In this document: one piece after another, positions 8,971-18,222 of the stretch | Layout of the letters: each line of letters starts with the position of its first letter | Position numbering within the stretch: position 1 is the first letter of the stretch | DNA from: Luteibacter aegosomatis | Lineage (GTDB): Bacteria > Pseudomonadota > Gammaproteobacteria > Xanthomonadales > Rhodanobacteraceae | Reading direction: 5' to 3' | NCBI RefSeq assembly: GCF_023078455.1 | Contig: NZ_CP095740.1 | Location: 1,848,001 to 1,912,000 of the forward strand | DNA length: 64,000 bases | Position numbers and translations under genes: made by a program | Notes under the pieces: model-generated | The model's database searches: none | What the model was told of the DNA's origin: nothing | The model's input: the letters and a program-made list of their open reading frames with translations, nothing else

Positions 8971-10986
8971 TCAGCGTCGCGTCGCGTCGAGCAGCTCCGC
9001 CACCGCGTCGACCAGCGCGCGTACCGAAAAAGGCTTGGTCAACAGGTTCGCTCGCTCGGGAAGGCGGGGAGAATCCGCGAAGGCCTCCCACGCGTAGCCG
9101 GTGATGAAGAGAACCGGCAGATCGGGCCGCGTCTCGCGTGCGCTGAGCAGAAGTTGCCGGCCGTCCATGCCGGGCAGGCCGATGTCGGTCACCAGCAGGT
9201 CCGGCGGGTTCTCGCCGCGCAGCACGCCGAGCGCCTCGTGGGCGTCTTCGCAGGCACTCACCACGTAGCCTGCCTCTTCGAGCACCTCGCGCGCGAGCGA
9301 GCGCAGCATGTGTTCGTCCTCGACGAGCAACAGGTGTTCACCCTGGCCGGGATGCTTCATGTCCGCGACATGGGCGTGCTGCGTGTCGGTCTCGCCGATG
9401 TGGCGCGGTAGCCAGAGGCTCACCGTGGTGCCCTTGCCGGGCGCCGATTCGATCACCGCGCGACCGCCGGTCTGTCGTGCGAATCCGTCCACCATCGACA
9501 GCCCCAGGCCGGTGCCCTGGCCGATCGCCTTGGTGGTGAAGAAGGGGTCGAACGCTTTCTCGATGACGGCGCGCGACATGCCGGTGCCGGTATCGGTCAC
9601 CGAGATGACGACGTAGTCGGCGCGGCCCGAGCCGATGTCGCTCGATGGCGCGTTGTGCGTGCGGATGGTGAGCGTGCCTCCCTGGGGCATCGCATCGCGC
9701 GCGTTGATCGCGAGGTTGAGCACGGCGCTTTCCAATTGGCTGGCGTCGGACAGCGTGCGCCACAGGTCGGGCTGCATGCGCAGGTTCAGTTCGAGCCGTT
9801 CGCCGAGCAGGGGGCGCAGCAGCAGGTCGAGACCGCGTACGATGGCGTTGGCGTCGACGTCCGAGAGCGACAGCGCCTGCTGTCGCGAGTAGGCCAGCAG
9901 GCGATGGGTGAGCCCCGCCGCCCGTTTCACCGCACCGCCGGCGGCGTCCAGCAGGCGGCGTGTTCCGTCGAGGCGTCCGCTGTCGAGACGATCGCTCACC
10001 ACTTCGATGGCACCGCCGATGCCGCCGAGGATATTGTTGAAATCGTGCGCGATGCCGCCGGTGAGGCGGCCGATCGCTTCGAGCTTCTGCGCGTGCCGCA
10101 GCTGGTCTTCCATGTCGCGGCGCCGCTGCGTATTGCGTCCCATGGCGTAGACGACATCGCCGTCGGGCACGCAGGTCCACGCGAACCAGACGTAGTCGCC
10201 GCTCTTCGCGCGCACGCGCAGTTCGAGGTCGACCACCACGTCGCCGTCCATGAGCTGGGTGATGGCGTCGCGGGCGCGATCGACGTCGTCGGGATGGACC
10301 AGTTCCTCGAACCCGGTGCCCACCAGCTCGCTCGTGTCGTAGCCCATCTCGTGCCGCCACGCCGGATTCACGTTGCGATAGTGGCCGTCGCGCGTCGACA
10401 CCACGTAGAGGTCGCGCGAGATGCCCCATATCTGGTCGCGTTCGCGCGTGCGCAGGTCGATCTCGCGTTCCAGCGACGTGTTGAGTTCGCGCAGCGCCAT
10501 GGACGAGCGCACGGCTCGCGTGGTTTCGTGGGTGACCGCGTGGATGCCGATGATGGTGCCGTGCTCGTCGCGCAGCGGCATGTACGAGAACGTCCACCAG
10601 GTTTCTTCGGCGAAGCCGTGGCGGGCCAGCCGCAGGGGCATGTCACGGTGTACCGAGCTTTCGCCGGAAAACGCGCGTTCGACGTGCGCCGCCGCGTCGG
10701 AGTGGACGTCGGTCCACAGTTCGGCGATGGCCTTGCCCGAGGCGCCCGCCAGGCGGGGCCCCAGCATGGGACGAAAGCTGTCGTTGAAGAAGAGGACGCG
10801 GCCGCGCCCTGCCGCGACGAACATCGGTCGCGGCGTGTGGAACACGGTGGAAAGCATCGCCCGCAACGCCAACGGCCACCGGTCGGGCGGGCCGATGGCC
10901 GAGGTCGACCAGTCGAACGCGCGGACCTCGTCGGCGGCGGGCGAGTCGCGGGGGAGGAAATCGAACGGATCGGCGGTGCGCGACAT
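8971..10986 (-). CDS. hybrid sensor histidine kinase (PAS-PAS-HisKA-HATPase-REC)
   Basis: A 671-residue soluble kinase with no transmembrane helix. Two PAS-type sensory domains come first (about 40-165 and 190-295, the second with NPAWRHEMGYDTSELVG). The HisKA phospho-accepting His is H314 in GIAHDFNN. The ATPase domain shows NAINARDAMP-like N-box, DTGTGM and GTGLGLSMV. A C-terminal receiver with D601 (TDIGLPG) and a lysine in TKPFS ends the protein. It lacks a DNA-binding domain, so output must pass through a phosphorelay or through the small proteins nearby. The ATG at 10986 is chosen; upstream extension lacks homology. Confidence 0.92.
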   Translation of the reverse strand: MSRTADPFDFLPRDSPAADEVRAFDWSTSAIGPPDRWPLALRAMLSTVFHTPRPMFVAAGRGRVLFFNDSFRPMLGPRLAGASGKAIAELWTDVHSDAAAHVERAFSGESSVHRDMPLRLARHGFAEETWWTFSYMPLRDEHGTIIGIHAVTHETTRAVRSSMALRELNTSLEREIDLRTRERDQIWGISRDLYVVSTRDGHYRNVNPAWRHEMGYDTSELVGTGFEELVHPDDVDRARDAITQLMDGDVVVDLELRVRAKSGDYVWFAWTCVPDGDVVYAMGRNTQRRRDMEDQLRHAQKLEAIGRLTGGIAHDFNNILGGIGGAIEVVSDRLDSGRLDGTRRLLDAAGGAVKRAAGLTHRLLAYSRQQALSLSDVDANAIVRGLDLLLRPLLGERLELNLRMQPDLWRTLSDASQLESAVLNLAINARDAMPQGGTLTIRTHNAPSSDIGSGRADYVVISVTDTGTGMSRAVIEKAFDPFFTTKAIGQGTGLGLSMVDGFARQTGGRAVIESAPGKGTTVSLWLPRHIGETDTQHAHVADMKHPGQGEHLLLVEDEHMLRSLAREVLEEAGYVVSACEDAHEALGVLRGENPPDLLVTDIGLPGMDGRQLLLSARETRPDLPVLFITGYAWEAFADSPRLPERANLLTKPFSVRALVDAVAELLDATRR

Positions 10987-11135
10987 GGAGGCGTGGACGT
11001 TCCTCGGGTTCCCGGCGCCATAATGCACGATGCGCCGCGACGATGTCGTTGCGAAGAGGCCGATGGCGGGATTCTCACGTCCAATCCACGCGTTTGCTGT
11101 GAGCGTTGGGCCGGACGACACGAGGAGGATGTCCC

Positions 11136-11261
11136 ATGAGCGACGAACATATTCCCGCCCCGCGAGGCCAGAAGGGGGGTATCGGCTACGTACTGTTGTG
11201 GATTCTCGGCGTGCCGATTCCCGTGCTGATCCTCATCTTCCTCGTGCGAGGTTGTACGTAA
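11136..11261 (+). CDS. 41-residue single-pass membrane protein
   Basis: A very short gene. GAGGAGG lies just before the ATG at 11136. The product has a polar N-terminus with a Gly/Lys turn and then one hydrophobic helix (YVLLWILGVPIPVLILIFLV), ending RGCT. The pattern of a short charged start and one helix with Gly-Pro kinks is common in small inner-membrane proteins of stress regulons. It is followed by a GC-rich hairpin. The function is unknown. Confidence 0.65.
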   Translation: MSDEHIPAPRGQKGGIGYVLLWILGVPIPVLILIFLVRGCT

Positions 11262-11279
11262 GCGTTGACCGAACGACGC

Positions 11280-11302
11280 GCGGGCGCCGCAAGGGCGCCC
11301 GC
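11280..11302. terminator. GC-rich hairpin between convergent genes
   Basis: A perfect 9-base-pair inverted repeat (GCGGGCGCC and its complement) with a 5-base loop sits between the 41-residue membrane gene and the convergent CsbD gene. There is no clear U-tract, so termination efficiency is uncertain; it could serve both directions. Confidence 0.55.
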
Positions 11303-11327
11303 GCCGGGGGAGCATGCCGTAGATCCG

Positions 11328-11510
11328 TCAGTGATGACGATCCTTGCGCGACTCGTCGGCGGCCTTGCCGACTTCCTTCTGCACCTTGCCGGCGTTCTTT
11401 TCGATGTTGCCGGCCGCCTGCTTGGCGTGGTTGCCGGTGATCTTGCCGGCGGCTTCCTTCATGGCACCCTTGATCTCGTGTTTCGTGCCTTCGGTACGAT
11501 TCTTGTCCAT
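11328..11510 (-). CDS. CsbD family stress protein
   Basis: A 60-residue hydrophilic protein of the CsbD family. It carries the KGAMKEAAGKITGN motif and a second amphipathic KxxGxxxK repeat. CsbD-type proteins are induced by general stress in many bacteria, but their biochemical role is not known. The ATG at 11510 starts the family domain (MDKNRTEG); the open frame a little upstream lacks conservation. Together with the small membrane gene and Lys-rich protein nearby it suggests a stress-responsive neighbourhood. Confidence 0.9.
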   Translation of the reverse strand: MDKNRTEGTKHEIKGAMKEAAGKITGNHAKQAAGNIEKNAGKVQKEVGKAADESRKDRHH

Positions 11511-11601
11511 GGTGGTTTCCTGTGGCACTGCGCCGTTCGCAGTGGCATGGGTGTACCGCGCGGAGGCATAAGCGGCCCGTGAAGCGCGCGTGGGACGGCT
11601 T

Positions 11602-12210
11602 TCACTTCGGGGCGGGATAATTCGACGCCTTCAGCACGCCGGCCAGATGGGCGGCGTTGGTCGAGAGGGTGCGCAGGCTACGGGTGACGGCATCGGGCGT
11701 CCGCTCCAGGTCGACGTAGTCGGTCGAGCCCATGGCTTCGCCGACCCAGTACACCGGGCTGCCGGCGGGGATGGTGAAACCCAGGTCGGCCAGCGCCTGG
11801 TAGATCTCCGCGCTGACGTGGTGCGCGCCATCCTCGTTGCCCACGACCGCGACCACGGCGACCTTGCCCGAGGTGGGATAGCGCCCGTCCTCGCCGATGT
11901 CGCCGAGGATCGCATCCATGCGTTCGAGCACGCGCTTGGCGATGCTCGAGGGCTGGCCCAGCCAGATGGGCGTGGCGATGGCCAGAATGTCCGCCTCCAT
12001 GAGACGTCGGCGCAGGCCAGGCCATTCGTCGCCGGGACCCTCGTCGTGGCTCACCCCGGGCTTGATGTCGAGATCGACCACGCGCTGGGCGTCGACCTCT
12101 ACCCCATGGTTACGCAACGATTCCAGCAACTGGTCGAGCAGCTTCTGCGTAGACGAGGGCTTGGGTGAGCGGGTGAGGGTGCAGTTCAGGCCGAGGGCTT
12201 TGAGTGTCAT
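11602..12210 (-). CDS. flavodoxin / NADPH-dependent FMN reductase family protein
   Basis: A 202-residue flavodoxin-fold protein. The N-terminal LGLNCTLTRSPKPSSTQKLL is the FMN phosphate-binding loop of the NAD(P)H:FMN reductase group, ATPIWLGQPSSIAKRVLER is the second FMN loop, and VVAVVGNEDGAHH the third. It should bind FMN and transfer electrons from NAD(P)H to a quinone or other acceptor. It is divergent from the metal transporter gene, with a 95-base spacer that could hold a shared promoter, so a link to metal or oxidative stress is possible but not shown. Confidence 0.87.
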   Translation of the reverse strand: MTLKALGLNCTLTRSPKPSSTQKLLDQLLESLRNHGVEVDAQRVVDLDIKPGVSHDEGPGDEWPGLRRRLMEADILAIATPIWLGQPSSIAKRVLERMDAILGDIGEDGRYPTSGKVAVVAVVGNEDGAHHVSAEIYQALADLGFTIPAGSPVYWVGEAMGSTDYVDLERTPDAVTRSLRTLSTNAAHLAGVLKASNYPAPK

Positions 12211-12305
12211 GGCGGTTCTCCTTGGCAAACCACGAACCTGCTACGCGACGCGTCCATCCCGCGTCGTCACGACGTGCATGCGCCACACGGTGTTCTTTCG
12301 TTACG

Positions 12306-13634
12306 ATGGACGACATGTTTCCCCTTCCCAAAACGGCCACGGCGCCGTTCTGCCCGTCCGAGGTGGCTGGTTCGATCGTGGTCGCGGCAAATCTTCCCTG
12401 GTGGAAGAAGGCCCTGCGATTCGCCGGTCCGGGCCTGCTCGTCTCCGTGGGCTACATGGACCCCGGCAACTGGGCCACCGACATCGAGGCCGGCTCGCGT
12501 TTCGGCTACCGCCTGCTCTTCGTGGTGCTGCTTTCGAGCCTGGCCGCCATCGTGTTGCAATGCCTGGCGGCACGGCTGGGCATCGCCACCGGCAAGGATC
12601 TCGCGCGACTGTCGAGCGAGCGCTATCCGAAGGCGGTGGGACGCGTGCAATGGGTGCTGGCCGAGATTTCGATCATTTCCTGCGACCTGGCCGAAGTGCT
12701 GGGCAGCGCGCTGGCCTTCAAGTTGCTGTTCGGCGTGTCGCTACCCGTCGGCGTGGCGCTCACCGCACTCGATACGTTCCTGGTGCTGGGCCTGCAGGGC
12801 AGGGGATTCCGGCGCGTCGAAGCCATCATCCTCGGCCTGGTGGGCACCGTCGGCATCTGTTTCGTCGTGCAGTTGTTCCTGCTCGGGCCCGACTGGGGCG
12901 CGGTGGCCGCGGGCTTCGTGCCGTCGCTGCATGCGCTGTCGTCCACCGAGCCGCTCTATCTGGCCATCGGCATCCTCGGCGCCACGATCATGCCGCACAA
13001 CCTCTACCTGCATTCGTCCATCGTGCAGACCCGATCGGTGTCGGGGGAGGCCGGAAAGCTCGCGGCCATCCGGCTAACGCGCGTGGACACCATCGGCTCT
13101 CTGGGCCTGGCGCTGCTCATCAACGCGTCGATCCTGGTCGTTGCCGCGTCGGCGTTCCACGGCACGGGGCGCAACGACGTGGCCGACATCGGCGACGCCT
13201 ACCAGCTGCTGGCACCGATCGCGGGCACGACCGTGGCCGCCATCGCCTTCGCCATCGGCCTGTTCGCCTCCGGTCAAAGCTCCACCTTTACCGGCACCAT
13301 CGCCGGGCAGGTGATCATGGACGGGTTCCTTCGGCTGAAGATTCCATGCTGGCAGCGACGCCTGATCACCCGTGGGCTGGCGATCGTCCCCGCCTTCATC
13401 GGCGTGGTGACGCTGGGCGATCGGGCGATCGGCGAATTGCTGGTCGCCAGCCAGGTGGTGCTGAGCATCCAGTTGCCGTTCGCCATGTATCCGCTGATCC
13501 GCTTCACCGACGACCGCGGCCTGATGGGCGGGTTCGCCAACAGCCGTGTCACGTCGCTGGCCGCGTGGTTTCTCTTCGTGGTGATTTCCGCCGCCAACGC
13601 GTGGCTTGTCGTGCAGGTGTTCGGATTGGTATGA
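12306..13634 (+). CDS. mntH: Nramp family divalent metal transporter
   Basis: A 442-residue proton-coupled Mn2+/Fe2+ importer of the inner membrane with about 11 transmembrane helices. The TM1 metal-binding motif MDPGNWATD and the TM6 motif MPHNLYLHS, both needed for metal coordination in Nramp proteins, are intact, and GQSSTFTGTIAGQ is conserved. Start choice is uncertain: ATG 12306 or 12315, neither with a strong ribosome site. The TTG-type start at 12204 overlaps the divergent gene and is rejected. I see no clear MntR box. Confidence 0.92.
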   Translation: MDDMFPLPKTATAPFCPSEVAGSIVVAANLPWWKKALRFAGPGLLVSVGYMDPGNWATDIEAGSRFGYRLLFVVLLSSLAAIVLQCLAARLGIATGKDLARLSSERYPKAVGRVQWVLAEISIISCDLAEVLGSALAFKLLFGVSLPVGVALTALDTFLVLGLQGRGFRRVEAIILGLVGTVGICFVVQLFLLGPDWGAVAAGFVPSLHALSSTEPLYLAIGILGATIMPHNLYLHSSIVQTRSVSGEAGKLAAIRLTRVDTIGSLGLALLINASILVVAASAFHGTGRNDVADIGDAYQLLAPIAGTTVAAIAFAIGLFASGQSSTFTGTIAGQVIMDGFLRLKIPCWQRRLITRGLAIVPAFIGVVTLGDRAIGELLVASQVVLSIQLPFAMYPLIRFTDDRGLMGGFANSRVTSLAAWFLFVVISAANAWLVVQVFGLV

Positions 13635-13705
13635 CGTGGCGCCCACGCGGGCATCACGATCGTCCGCGCAATCTCATTCGGCGACGACACGAGGGCTCTT
13701 GCGCG

Positions 13706-13912
13706 ATGCACACCACACCTTCGCCGGAGATACCCGGCAAGCCGAGGCATATACCGGAAGAGATTCCGGTCGATCCGTCTCCCGAGACGCCCGGACCGGG
13801 CCCGCGCAAACAGCCTCCCCAGGAAACGCCACCGCACCCCGATGACCCCGAGGGCGAAGGGCGGCCGTCGCCCGGCGAGATGCCCGAAGCACTCGCCATA
13901 CGCATTCCCTGA
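13706..13912 (+). CDS. small proline-rich hypothetical protein
   Basis: A 68-residue, Pro/Glu-rich protein (about a third of residues are proline) without hydrophobic segments, so probably disordered. Repeating PxP and PE steps such as PGKPRHIPEEIPVDP are visible. GAGGG precedes the ATG. Similar short proline-rich proteins are commonly annotated as hypothetical in this bacterial group. It lies directly upstream of the Lys/Ala-rich protein, in the same direction with 24 bases between them, so the two are probably co-transcribed. Confidence 0.6.
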   Translation: MHTTPSPEIPGKPRHIPEEIPVDPSPETPGPGPRKQPPQETPPHPDDPEGEGRPSPGEMPEALAIRIP

Positions 13913-13936
13913 TCCACTCCTGCCGGAGGACCCAAC

Positions 13937-14506
13937 ATGCCTGAGAAGAAAACCACTGCCAGGGCACGCAAGGACAAACGGGAAGGAAAATCGGCCTCCA
14001 CCCAGGCCGGCGAATTCGTGAGGGAAGAGATCGAGCACGTCCGTGAGGGCAAGCATGGTGCTCGCTCGGCGAAGCAGGCCATCGCCATCGGGCTGTCCAA
14101 GGCGAGGCGCGCGGGCGTGAAGGCCAAGCCGTCGAAGACGGCCAGCAAGGCGACGAAGAAAAAAGCCGCCCAGGACACCGCCGCTTCCCGGCGGTCGTCG
14201 GGTACGGCGGCCAAGAAAACCAGCGCGCGTAAGCGCCCGGCGACCAAGACAGCGAGGAAGGCCGCGAGCAAGTCCACAGCCAAGTCGGCCACGCGTTCGC
14301 GTGCCTCGACGTCCGCGCTCAAGCGTGAAGGGCATGCCGCCGCATCCAAGCGGGCCCTTGCGACCCAAGCGCGGAAGAGCGCGTCCAAGCGCACGGCGGC
14401 CAGCCGTTCGGCGGCCGCGAAGAAGGCTGCCCGTACCAAGGGTGCCGCCGGGCGAAAGTCGGCGGCGAAAAAGGCAGCCCGGACAAGGACGCGCAAGGCG
14501 TCCTGA
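13937..14506 (+). CDS. DUF6496 protein with histone H1-like Lys/Ala tail
   Basis: A 189-residue very basic protein. Residues 1-55 look like a DUF6496 domain (EFVREEIEHVREGKHGARSA, then KQAIAIGLSKARRAG). The rest is a low-complexity tail of AAKKA, ASKxT and ARK steps like those of histone H1-like and AlgP-like proteins, which bind and compact DNA. A nucleoid or DNA-protection role is inferred from composition only. CGGAGGA precedes the ATG. A strong terminator follows immediately. Repeats in the tail make its length prone to vary between strains. Confidence 0.82.
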   Translation: MPEKKTTARARKDKREGKSASTQAGEFVREEIEHVREGKHGARSAKQAIAIGLSKARRAGVKAKPSKTASKATKKKAAQDTAASRRSSGTAAKKTSARKRPATKTARKAASKSTAKSATRSRASTSALKREGHAAASKRALATQARKSASKRTAASRSAAAKKAARTKGAAGRKSAAKKAARTRTRKAS

Positions 14507-14510
14507 CGAA

Positions 14511-14538
14511 AGAAGGCCCGCTTCATGGCGGGCCTTCT
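14511..14538 (+). terminator. strong hairpin terminator
   Basis: A perfect 11-base-pair stem (AGAAGGCCCGC and its complement) with a 6-base loop and a short T-run in the descending arm, starting 5 bases after the stop of the DUF6496 gene. It lies 25 bases before the stop of the opposing 53-residue ORF and could terminate both. Confidence 0.8.
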
Positions 14539-14562
14539 TCATGACAACAGGTGGACGATGGC

Positions 14563-14724
14563 TTAGAGCGATTCGCCACTCAGGCGGCTGGCCACTTCGC
14601 CGAGCCAGTCGTAACCATCCATCTCGCCGCCGAAGAGGTCGAGACCGTTGGTCGCCTCGGTGGCGCGGTAGCCGGCCGAGTATTCGAAAGTGGTGATGCC
14701 GTATTCGTTGCGCAGTTCGTTCAT
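14563..14724 (-). CDS. 53-residue hypothetical protein
   Basis: A short reverse-strand gene. GGGAGA lies about 8 bases before the ATG at 14724, and the frame runs to TAA at 14563. The product is acidic with aromatic residues: it starts MNELRNEYGITTFEYSAG, continues through GLDLFGGEMDGYDWLG and ends with SRLSGESL. It has no signal peptide, membrane helix or cysteine. The function is unknown. It is transcribed from the AT-richer spacer before the formaldehyde dehydrogenase gene, and ends at the shared terminator. A small regulatory or peptide product is possible. Confidence 0.55.
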   Translation of the reverse strand: MNELRNEYGITTFEYSAGYRATEATNGLDLFGGEMDGYDWLGEVASRLSGESL

Positions 14725-16307
<1,583 letters not shown>

Positions 16308-16315
16308 GTATCCCG

Positions 16316-16732
16316 ATGAACGATACGATCGACCTGATCCGCCGTTACTACGCCGCCTTCAATCGCGGCGACTGGAAGGGCATGCTCGACCTGCTCGACG
16401 AGAACGTGCATCACGACGTGAACCAGGGCGGCCGTGAAACCGGCCGCGATCGTTTCGCCGCCTTCCTGGAGCGCATGAACACGAGCTACAGCGAAGCGTT
16501 GAAGAACGTCGTGGTCATGGCCAACGAGGCGGGCGACCGCGCCGCCGCCGAGTACGTGGTGCATGGCGAATACAAGGCCACCGACGATGGCCTGCCCCTG
16601 GCGCAGGGGCAGAGCTACGTGTTGCCCGGCGGCGCGTTCTTCGAGGTGCGCAACGGCCGCATCGCGCGCGTCACCAACTATTACAACCTCGAGGACTGGC
16701 TGGCGCAGGTGCGTCGCGTCGAAGTGGACTGA
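16316..16732 (+). CDS. NTF2-like / SnoaL-type ketosteroid isomerase-related protein
   Basis: A 138-residue protein of the NTF2-like superfamily, with the cone-shaped alpha+beta fold visible in IRRYYAAFNRGDWKGMLDLL at the start and FFEVRNGRIARVTNYYNLEDW at the end. Members of this family include isomerases, dehydratases and small binding proteins, so the reaction cannot be named. It starts 8 bases after frmA and is surely in the same transcript, which suggests a role in formaldehyde or aldehyde metabolism, for instance handling a glutathione adduct. Confidence 0.82.
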   Translation: MNDTIDLIRRYYAAFNRGDWKGMLDLLDENVHHDVNQGGRETGRDRFAAFLERMNTSYSEALKNVVVMANEAGDRAAAEYVVHGEYKATDDGLPLAQGQSYVLPGGAFFEVRNGRIARVTNYYNLEDWLAQVRRVEVD

Positions 16733-16758
16733 CGCGACCGGGCGTTGCCAGGACGGGA

Positions 16759-16785
16759 TGGGGCAGGGTGGACCACCGTGCCCCA
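16759..16785 (+). terminator. hairpin after the frmA operon
   Basis: A nearly perfect inverted repeat with arms TGGGGCA-G-GGTGG and CCACC-G-TGCCCCA, one G-G mismatch, starting 26 bases past the stop of the NTF2-like gene. There is no T-run after it, so it may be a Rho-independent terminator of low strength or an mRNA-stabilising hairpin. Confidence 0.5.
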
Positions 16786-16891
16786 CACGATGTGCCGTCC
16801 TGAGGGGGGCGACCGCGCCAGCGTGCTGTCGCCGGGCGTGGGGAGGCCTCGGATGGAGGATCCTAGTAACCCTTAAAAAACATGTTGACTA

Positions 16892-16910
16892 GTTACATGG
16901 GCAATGTAAC
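16892..16910. promoter_or_regulatory. perfect 19-base palindrome (GTTACAT-N5-ATGTAAC), candidate operator
   Basis: A perfect 7-base inverted repeat with a 5-base spacer lies 62 bases before the alpha/beta hydrolase start. A TTGACT hexamer at 16885-16890 sits just before it, so a bound protein would cover the promoter. Spacing and symmetry are typical of TetR- or MarR-type sites. No such regulator gene lies beside it, so the cognate repressor would be elsewhere. Confidence 0.55.
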
Positions 16911-16971
16911 CATGTAGTTGCTGCTTTACAGGTTACGGCGGCAACTCATCCTCTTTTCGAAGGACATGCCC

Positions 16972-17931
16972 ATGTTTCTCAAGAATCTCTTTGCAGGCGC
17001 CGTCGTTTCCATGACCGCCGTCTGCGCGCCCGCGCCGGCCGCGCCGACGACCGGCGAGCCGGTAGTGCATTACCGCTACGCGACGGCGGACGGGGTCAAG
17101 GTGTTCTATCGCGAAGCGGGCGATCCGAAGGCGCCCACCGTGTTGCTGCTCCACGGCTTCCCCACGTCGTCGTTCATGTATCGCAACCTGATCCCGCTCC
17201 TGGCCGATCGCTACCACGTCATCGCGCCCGACCTGCCGGGATTCGGCCTCACCGAAGCGCCGGATCGCGCGCACTACGCCTATACCTTCGACCGCCTTGC
17301 GCAGACGATCGAAGCGTTCACCGAGACCCTGGGCCTGAAGCGTTACGCCATGGAGGTGTTCGATTACGGCGCGCCGGTGGGCTGGCGCCTGGCCGTGGCG
17401 CATCCGGAACGGATCACGGCCATCGTCACGCAGAACGGCAATGCCTATGAGGAGGGCCTGAGCGAGGGCTGGAATCCCATCCAGACCTACTGGAAGGAGC
17501 CGACGCCGGCCCATCGCGAAGCACTGAGGTCGTTCCTGTCGGAAGAAGCGATCAAATGGCAATACACGCACGGCGTGCCGGAGGCGCTCGTGGAACGCGT
17601 GGCGCCGGAGACCTGGGCGCTGGACTACTCGCAGGTATCGCGGCCGGGCAACGCCGACATCCAGCTCGACCTGTTCCTCGACTACGCGAACAACATAAAG
17701 AAGTACCCGGAGTTCCAGGCCTATTTCCGCAAGTACCAGCCGCCGCTGCTCGCGGCATGGGGCAAGAACGATCCGTTCTTCCTCCCGCCGGGGGCCGACG
17801 CGTTCAGGCGGGACATCCCCAAGGCCGAGGTGCGCTTCTACGACACGGGTCACTTCGCCCTGGAATCGAACGGGCCGGAGATCGGTGCCGAGATCCATCG
17901 CTTCCTCGACCGCGTGGTGCCGAGGCAGTGA
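16972..17931 (+). CDS. exported alpha/beta hydrolase, epoxide hydrolase/haloalkane dehalogenase type
   Basis: A 319-residue hydrolase with a signal peptide (LFAGAVVSMTAVCAPAPAA) and so periplasmic. The oxyanion loop HGFPTSS is near 60. The nucleophile region is VFDYGAPVG, with Asp rather than Ser as nucleophile, as in epoxide hydrolases and dehalogenases that form an alkyl-enzyme ester. The catalytic His is in TGHFALE near the end. The substrate is unknown. AAGGA lies 7 bases before the ATG at 16972; a start two codons earlier is too close to it. It is followed by a UUCG-loop terminator and preceded by a palindromic operator, so it is a self-contained regulated unit. Confidence 0.85.
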   Translation: MFLKNLFAGAVVSMTAVCAPAPAAPTTGEPVVHYRYATADGVKVFYREAGDPKAPTVLLLHGFPTSSFMYRNLIPLLADRYHVIAPDLPGFGLTEAPDRAHYAYTFDRLAQTIEAFTETLGLKRYAMEVFDYGAPVGWRLAVAHPERITAIVTQNGNAYEEGLSEGWNPIQTYWKEPTPAHREALRSFLSEEAIKWQYTHGVPEALVERVAPETWALDYSQVSRPGNADIQLDLFLDYANNIKKYPEFQAYFRKYQPPLLAAWGKNDPFFLPPGADAFRRDIPKAEVRFYDTGHFALESNGPEIGAEIHRFLDRVVPRQ

Positions 17932-17936
17932 AGCGC

Positions 17937-17964
17937 GACGGGCCGGTTTTCGAACCGGCCCGTC
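17937..17964 (+). terminator. perfect 12-bp stem with UUCG tetraloop
   Basis: A perfect inverted repeat (GACGGGCCGGTT and complement) with the extra-stable loop TTCG, 5 bases after the hydrolase stop. It ends that transcript and separates it from the S4 gene. Confidence 0.8.
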
Positions 17965-18003
17965 TGCGGTCTAATGGCGGCTTTCACATCACGCCGGATC
18001 GCC

Positions 18004-18219
18004 ATGTCGTCGCACGAATTCCAGCTCGAGGGCGACTACGTCGAACTCAACATCCTGCTCAAGCTCACCGGCATCGCCGGCAGCGGAGGCGAGGGCAAGC
18101 ACCTGGTGGCCGAAGGGCTGGTGAAGGTCGACGGCGTGGTGGAGCTGCGCAAGACCTTCAAGGTGCGCGCGGGGCAGGTCGTGACGATCGGCGACGAAAC
18201 GATTCGCGTCGTGCGATGA
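18004..18219 (+). CDS. RNA-binding S4 domain protein (YbcJ-like)
   Basis: A 71-residue stand-alone S4 domain, the RNA-binding fold found in ribosomal protein S4 and pseudouridine synthases. The typical order is seen: EFQLEGDYVELNILLKLTG, GEGKHLVAEGLVKVDG, then VRAGQVVTIGDETIRV. Its close relatives (YbcJ in E. coli) bind RNA but have no defined role. It starts 39 bases after the UUCG terminator, so it has its own promoter, and its stop is 3 bases before that of the opposing membrane gene. Confidence 0.88.
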   Translation: MSSHEFQLEGDYVELNILLKLTGIAGSGGEGKHLVAEGLVKVDGVVELRKTFKVRAGQVVTIGDETIRVVR

Positions 18220-18222
18220 CCG

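Noticed and set aside
9655..11139. 494-codon open frame on the plus strand
   Set aside because: Antisense shadow of the hybrid histidine kinase; composition is His/Arg/Val-rich with no domain.
14081..14500. Lys/Ala-coding repeats considered as a DNA tandem repeat array
   Set aside because: The repetition is in the encoded protein composition; the DNA units are irregular and do not form a true array.
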